The position numbers and the translations under genes were made by a program. Shown one piece after another: positions 6,353 to 9,924 of a stretch of DNA of 9,924 nucleotides; position 1 is the stretch's first letter; each line of letters begins with the position of its first letter. The DNA is taken from contig JAHEKL010000089.1 of NCBI GenBank assembly GCA_024638345.1, positions 1 to 9,924 of the forward strand, given 5' to 3'. This DNA comes from Gammaproteobacteria bacterium. Lineage in GTDB: Bacteria > Gemmatimonadota > Gemmatimonadetes > Longimicrobiales > Gaopeijiaceae. The notes beneath the pieces are model-generated. The model made no database searches and was not told the origin of the DNA. It worked only from the letters and a program-made list of their open reading frames with translations.

Positions 6353-6931
6353 TCAGATACGCAGGAAGTTGTCGAGCAGTCGCTTCCCTCCCTGCGAGAA
6401 GAGGGACTCCGGATGGAATTGGACCCCCCAGATCGGCAACTCCCGATGTCGGACCGCCTGGATCTCCTCTCCCGCATCGGCATCCTTGGGAGACCAGGCG
6501 ACGGCTTCCAGCACATCGGGAAGGACGTTCGGGTCGGTGACCAGCGAGTGATAGCGGGTGACCTCCAGCGGATTCGGCAGCCCTTGGAAGATCCCCTCAC
6601 CGAGGTGGCGGATTCGGGTCGTCTTTCCATGCATGACCTGGCTCGCCCGGATCGTTCGGCCGCCGAAGGCCTCTCCGATGGACTGATGTCCGAGACACAC
6701 CCCCAGGAGCGGGACCTTCGCTCCCAGCCGACGCACGGCCTCGATGCTGACCCCTGCCTCGCTCGGTGTGCACGGCCCCGGTGAGATCACCACGCGGGAA
6801 GGTTCCATTTCCTCCAGAGCCGCGACCGTGACCTCGTCGTTCCGCACGACCTGCGGGTCCGCACCGAGCTCTCCGAGGAACTGCACGAGGTTGAAGGTGA
6901 ACGAGTCGTAGTTATCGATGACCAGGAGCAT
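6353..6931 (-). CDS. Stand-alone glutamine amidotransferase, PabA/TrpG type
   Basis: It is a class I glutaminase of 192 aa that supplies ammonia to aminodeoxychorismate synthase (PabB, folate) or anthranilate synthase (TrpE, tryptophan). Visible signatures are 'LVIDNYDSFTFNL' (3-15), 'SPGPCTPSEAGVS' (50-62), 'LLGVCLGHQSIGEAFGG' with nucleophile Cys79, 'HGKTT' (101-105), 'RYHSL' (126-130) and 'WGVQFHPES' with His173 and Glu175. The length matches E. coli PabA (187 aa). No pabB, trpE or pabC lies in the window, so the partner cannot be named; many bacteria use one such subunit for both enzymes. The ATG at 6931 places the conserved IDNYDSF at the N-terminus as in the family. A GTG at 6943 is an alternative adding four residues; neither has a strong Shine-Dalgarno. 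It follows nadE after 65 bp and may share its transcript. Confidence 0.93.
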   Translation of the reverse strand: MLLVIDNYDSFTFNLVQFLGELGADPQVVRNDEVTVAALEEMEPSRVVISPGPCTPSEAGVSIEAVRRLGAKVPLLGVCLGHQSIGEAFGGRTIRASQVMHGKTTRIRHLGEGIFQGLPNPLEVTRYHSLVTDPNVLPDVLEAVAWSPKDADAGEEIQAVRHRELPIWGVQFHPESLFSQGGKRLLDNFLRI

Positions 6932-6996
6932 GGATCTCGTCACGGAGATGGGTGGTCGATCGGATCGAATGATTCGAGTCGACCGGACGGTTCGGG

Positions 6997-8820
6997 TCAG
7001 TAGTCCACCGGTCGAAGATAAAACTCGCCGATCGAGCTCGCCGAGAGCATGGCCACGGTCGGCAGCTCGCGTTTCCAGTGGGTCCCTTCGAGCCGCTGCT
7101 CGACCGTCTCCACGTCGCCCGTCTCGAAGCCGGCCCGGATGAGGTCATCCGCCGCGTAGCCCTGCAGCAGCCAGAACAGAACGCGGTCGGCGACCGCGTA
7201 GCCGACCCCCAGCTCATCCTCGTCGTGCACCCCTCTGACCAGATCGGCGCTCGGCGCCTTCTCGATCACCTGCGAAGGCACGCCGAGGTGTCGCGCAAGC
7301 GCCCAGACCTGGGTCTTGAACAGGTCGCCCAGGGGGTTGACCGGCGGCGAGTCGTCCGCGTGCCATGTGAAGTAGCCCAGAAGACGCTCGCTCTTGTTTC
7401 CCGTACCGAGGGGAAGCGCGGCCAAGCGCGCAGCCTGATCCCAAAGGATCACCGAGCGCAGCCGAGCGGCCAGGTTCCCCCGCCGAAGGTCCGAGAGCGA
7501 AGGCTCTTCCTCGGCCACGTAGGCGTCCACGGCCGCCGTGATCTCGATTGTGCGTCCCTTCACTCCGACCGCGTCCAGGACCCGGCGGCCATCCTCGAGG
7601 CTCGCCGGGCTCGACGTGGCGTAGGGCAGGAAGAACGGGTGCACATGCTCCGCGCCCAGCGCACGCACCGCCAGGAAGAGAGCGACCGCCGAATCGACTC
7701 CGCCGGAGACGCCGACGACGACGTCCCGGAATCCTCGCCTCGTGTTGATCTCGTCACGCAGGAAGCTGATCAGCGCCTTCTCCACGAGTGGAAGATCGAG
7801 CTCCAGTATCCGGGTGTCGTCGGGATCCGGAAGCCCCGACGCCGGGATCACCCTCGGGAGGCGCGGCTCGTCGCCGGATCGCTCGCCCGCTGCAATCCCG
7901 GCGGACTCCGCATCCTCCGCCTCGCCGACAGAGACGGAGCCGTCCCTCGACAACCCGTTCATGCCCGTCAGCGAGGACACGAGATGAGGAAGATGCGACC
8001 TCAGATCCGAGAGGAGGGGCGAACGGGCTCGTTCTCGGTCTACCCGTGTTCGATCGAGCACGGCCGCCACGGATCCCTCCTCGAACAGCGGTCCCCTCGG
8101 CCCGATCTCTCCGCCTGGCAGGTAGAACGTGCTTCCTCCGGGGAAGACTTTCCCACCCTCGCTGCCCACCAGGTGACAGATCGCCACGTGGACGCCGTGC
8201 TCCATGGCGGCCGACCTTCCCGCGACATCCCACATGTCGAGGTTCCCGGGACGTCCCTCTCGGGGACGGAAATCGCGAGACGGAGAGGCCGCGACCACGA
8301 TCACGAGCTCGGCACCGTCCAGAGCCAGAAGGGTCGGGGCGAGGCTGTGCAGCATCTCCTCGCACACGAGCATCCCCACGCGTCCGAACCTCGTGTCGAA
8401 GGCGGCGATGTGATCGCCCGGTGCGACGAACCGCGCTTCATCGAAGACGCCGTACGTAGGCAGGAAGATTTTCCGGTGACGGTACTCCAATCGGTACCCG
8501 TCCGGGGTCGCCGAATACCACGCGACCGAGTTGTGCGCCGGCCCCCTGCCCTTTTCGTAGAAGCCGAGCACCACGTCTGGAGCTCCCGGCCCGGCCGCAC
8601 CAAGGGCCTGTCCCACTTGATCGGGCCATCGAGAGACCTCGTCCACCGCGCCCTCGACGAAGTATCCCGACAGGGAGGACTCCGGAAAGACGACCAGGTC
8701 GGCCTTTCCTCGCGAAGCCTCGAGGAGATCGCGGATGCGGACGAGGTTGTCCTCGACCTTCCCTTTGGCGGGTCGGAATTGGACCAGCTCGACGCGAATC
8801 TCGGAGGGGATCTGGGGCAT
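6997..8820 (-). CDS. nadE: Glutamine-dependent NAD+ synthetase (nitrilase-type glutaminase fused to synthetase)
   Basis: It converts deamido-NAD+ to NAD+ with ATP, taking ammonia from glutamine. The protein is 607 aa in two domains. The N-terminal nitrilase-fold glutaminase (about 1-265) has Glu47 in 'FPESSLSGYF', Lys117 in 'HRKIFLPTYGVFDE' and Cys153 in 'LVCEEM', the expected Glu-Lys-Cys triad. A variable acidic linker (about 285-335) leads to the synthetase domain (about 340-607) with the PPi loop 'SGGVDS' (372-377), 'GTGNKSERLLGYFTWHAD' (472-489), 'NPLGDLFKTQVW' (495-506) and 'KAPSADLV..VHDEDELG' (521-538). The segment usually like T-x-x-G-D is TWHADD here, a variant. The ATG at 8820 begins just before the first strand 'VELVQFRP'; a TTG at 8862 would add 14 unconserved residues. 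It is divergent from the S41 peptidase gene and probably co-transcribed with the downstream amidotransferase. Confidence 0.96.
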   Translation of the reverse strand: MPQIPSEIRVELVQFRPAKGKVEDNLVRIRDLLEASRGKADLVVFPESSLSGYFVEGAVDEVSRWPDQVGQALGAAGPGAPDVVLGFYEKGRGPAHNSVAWYSATPDGYRLEYRHRKIFLPTYGVFDEARFVAPGDHIAAFDTRFGRVGMLVCEEMLHSLAPTLLALDGAELVIVVAASPSRDFRPREGRPGNLDMWDVAGRSAAMEHGVHVAICHLVGSEGGKVFPGGSTFYLPGGEIGPRGPLFEEGSVAAVLDRTRVDRERARSPLLSDLRSHLPHLVSSLTGMNGLSRDGSVSVGEAEDAESAGIAAGERSGDEPRLPRVIPASGLPDPDDTRILELDLPLVEKALISFLRDEINTRRGFRDVVVGVSGGVDSAVALFLAVRALGAEHVHPFFLPYATSSPASLEDGRRVLDAVGVKGRTIEITAAVDAYVAEEEPSLSDLRRGNLAARLRSVILWDQAARLAALPLGTGNKSERLLGYFTWHADDSPPVNPLGDLFKTQVWALARHLGVPSQVIEKAPSADLVRGVHDEDELGVGYAVADRVLFWLLQGYAADDLIRAGFETGDVETVEQRLEGTHWKRELPTVAMLSASSIGEFYLRPVDY

Positions 8821-8880
8821 GGACGTACCCGGAGTGTCGGTCCACAGGCTGCGGATTCGCAATCAAGAAGATAACATTCC

Positions 8881-8910
8881 TGGAACGGCGGGCACTTGTG
8901 CGGTTACTAT
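8881..8910 (+). promoter_or_regulatory. Weak candidate promoter for the S41 peptidase gene
   Basis: TGGAAC (8881-8886) and TACTAT (8905-8910) are separated by 18 nt in the divergent gap between nadE and the peptidase gene. The -10 matches 4 of 6 consensus bases, the -35 less well. The 159-bp gap (8821-8979) must serve both genes. On the minus strand a TATCTT (8868-8873) could be the nadE -10 box, but no convincing -35 partner is visible. Confidence 0.2.
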
Positions 8911-8963
8911 TGAGGGTCGCTTGAAAGATCTCTCACGGGTGGACGGCCGGACGTTTTTTTCTC

Positions 8964-8969
8964 AAGGGG
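8964..8969 (+). promoter_or_regulatory. Ribosome binding site of the S41 peptidase gene
   Basis: AAGGGG lies 10 nt before the ATG at 8980, slightly longer than ideal spacing. It directly follows a run of seven T (8954-8960) in the leader. Confidence 0.5.
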
Positions 8970-8979
8970 TGCACTTCAC

Positions 8980-9924
8980 ATGATTCGACGCCTCCTCATC
9001 CCCCTCCTGCTGGCGACCCTCCTGGGTCCGATGGGCTTGGAGGCGCAGCGCACGCAGCGGGGCACTACCCGCGGAGCGCAGAGGTCGTCACCCGAGGCCG
9101 ACGTGTTCATCAGCACGTTCGAGGCGATCCGCGACTACGCGCTCGAGACCCGTGCGGACTCGCTGATCTGGGAGCTGGCGATCGAAGGGCTGATCAAGGA
9201 GCTCAACGACCCCTATGCCACCGTGCTCTCACCGGACGAGGTCGCCGCCTTCGAGGAGCAGAGCACCGGGAACTATGCGGGGATCGGCATCGCGATCAGC
9301 GAGCTGAACGGATCCGTCACGATCACCACGGTCTTCGGCGGCACTCCCGCGGAGGGAGCTGGGCTTCTGGTGGGTGACCGCATCGTGGGTGTGAACTCGG
9401 ACGAGGGCGACGGCTGGTCGGTGGATGACGCGTCCAGCCGGATCCGTGGCGAGCCAGGCACTAGCGTGGTGGTGTACATCGAGCGCGACGGATTCGCGAG
9501 CTCGATTCCGTTCGAGATCCGACGGGACGAGGTGCACATTCCAGCGGTTCGACATGAGCGAATCTTCGACGATATCTCCTATGTGGTGCTGGACCGGGTG
9601 ACGCGAAACTCCGCGGCCGAAGTGGATTCCGTTCTGTCCGAGATGGGCGACGTCCGCGGCATGGTCTTCGACCTTCGACGGAATCCGGGAGGCTACCTGG
9701 ACGAGTCTCTGAGCCTGGCCGACCTCTTTCTCGATCGCGGCTCGGTTCTCGTGACCACCCGCTCGCGAACCCGGGGCAGCAGCGGTCAGCTCCGGGAAGA
9801 GTCGGCCCGCGCGCGGATGACCCCCCGCGCACCCGACGTGCCCATCGTGATTCTGGTGGACCGCTTCTCAGCGTCCGCGGCCGAAATCGTCGCCGGTGCG
9901 CTGCAGGATCACGATCGCGCCGTG
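8980..9924 (+). CDS. C-terminal processing peptidase, S41 family (partial, 3' end beyond window)
   Basis: The frame is open from the ATG at 8980 to the last base (315 codons, no stop), so the C-terminus is missing. It is an exported serine protease of the CtpA/Prc type, which trims or degrades periplasmic proteins. A signal peptide is clear: 'MIRRLL', a hydrophobic run to about residue 20, and likely cleavage after LEA (residues 20-22). A basic low-complexity linker (23-37) follows, then an N-terminal helical part with 'LNDPYATVLSPDE' (75-87), a PDZ domain (about 97-170, with 'YAGIGIAIS' and 'GLLVGDRIVGVN') and the catalytic core 'MVFDLRRNPGGYLDES' (228-243) and 'DRFSASAAEIVAGALQD' (294-310). 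By alignment with the SASASE motif the nucleophile is most likely Ser299. The catalytic lysine would lie beyond the edge. AAGGGG lies 10 nt before the ATG. It is the only plus-strand gene and has its own promoter region. Confidence 0.93.
   Translation, partial: MIRRLLIPLLLATLLGPMGLEAQRTQRGTTRGAQRSSPEADVFISTFEAIRDYALETRADSLIWELAIEGLIKELNDPYATVLSPDEVAAFEEQSTGNYAGIGIAISELNGSVTITTVFGGTPAEGAGLLVGDRIVGVNSDEGDGWSVDDASSRIRGEPGTSVVVYIERDGFASSIPFEIRRDEVHIPAVRHERIFDDISYVVLDRVTRNSAAEVDSVLSEMGDVRGMVFDLRRNPGGYLDESLSLADLFLDRGSVLVTTRSRTRGSSGQLREESARARMTPRAPDVPIVILVDRFSASAAEIVAGALQDHDRAV

Noticed and set aside
5567..6784. A 405-codon plus-strand open frame crossing kdsB, the promoter gap and the PabA/TrpG-type gene.
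   Set aside because: It has low-complexity composition, no motif and no ribosome binding site, and is antisense to two clear genes.
7078..8874. A 598-codon open frame on the plus strand, antisense to nadE.
   Set aside because: It mirrors the well-supported nadE gene, its translation is rich in Arg/His/Asp with no recognisable domain, and long antisense frames are expected in GC-rich coding DNA.
8941..8960. GC-rich stretch followed by seven T, like a plus-strand terminator.
   Set aside because: No stable inverted repeat precedes the T-run beyond the short CGGCCG, and no plus-strand gene lies upstream to terminate.

Overview
The window is high-GC, densely packed bacterial chromosome. It carries a near-complete set of genes for Kdo (3-deoxy-D-manno-octulosonate), the inner-core sugar of lipopolysaccharide, plus two LPS-transport genes, so the organism is a diderm that makes LPS. 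Gene style (GC-rich, many overlapping start/stop codons, a lipoprotein-type LptC, an OstA-like protein) would suit Gemmatimonadota or a similar phylum. That assignment is inference and cannot be proven from this window.

Layout, right to left on the minus strand. A first unit is nadE (6997-8820), a glutamine-dependent NAD+ synthetase, followed after 65 bp by a stand-alone pabA/trpG-type glutamine amidotransferase (6353-6931). After a 141-bp gap with a plausible promoter, a tightly packed unit runs off the left edge: kdsB (5420-6211), pyrG (3750-5423), kdsA (2926-3753), kdsC (2312-2929), kdsD (1312-2319), lptC (761-1315) and an lptA/OstA-like gene (1-756, truncated by the window). Every junction in this unit is an overlap of 4-8 bp or a gap of 4 bp, which implies one transcript and translational coupling.

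Divergently on the plus strand, a C-terminal processing peptidase (S41 family, ctpA-like) starts at 8980 and runs off the right edge. The 159 bp between nadE and ctpA must hold both promoters.

How the genes work together: KdsD makes arabinose-5-phosphate from ribulose-5-phosphate. KdsA condenses it with phosphoenolpyruvate to Kdo-8-phosphate, and KdsC removes the phosphate. KdsB activates Kdo as CMP-Kdo using CTP, and PyrG is the enzyme that makes CTP. LptC and the LptA-like protein then belong to the bridge that carries finished LPS to the outer membrane. The unit therefore couples precursor supply, Kdo activation and LPS export.

I found no tRNA, rRNA, CRISPR array, insertion sequence or phage gene, and no unknown multi-gene system. 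The content is housekeeping. The points worth a second look are the operon composition, the metal-dependent type of KdsA, the lipobox in LptC, the long OstA-like protein and some variant motifs.
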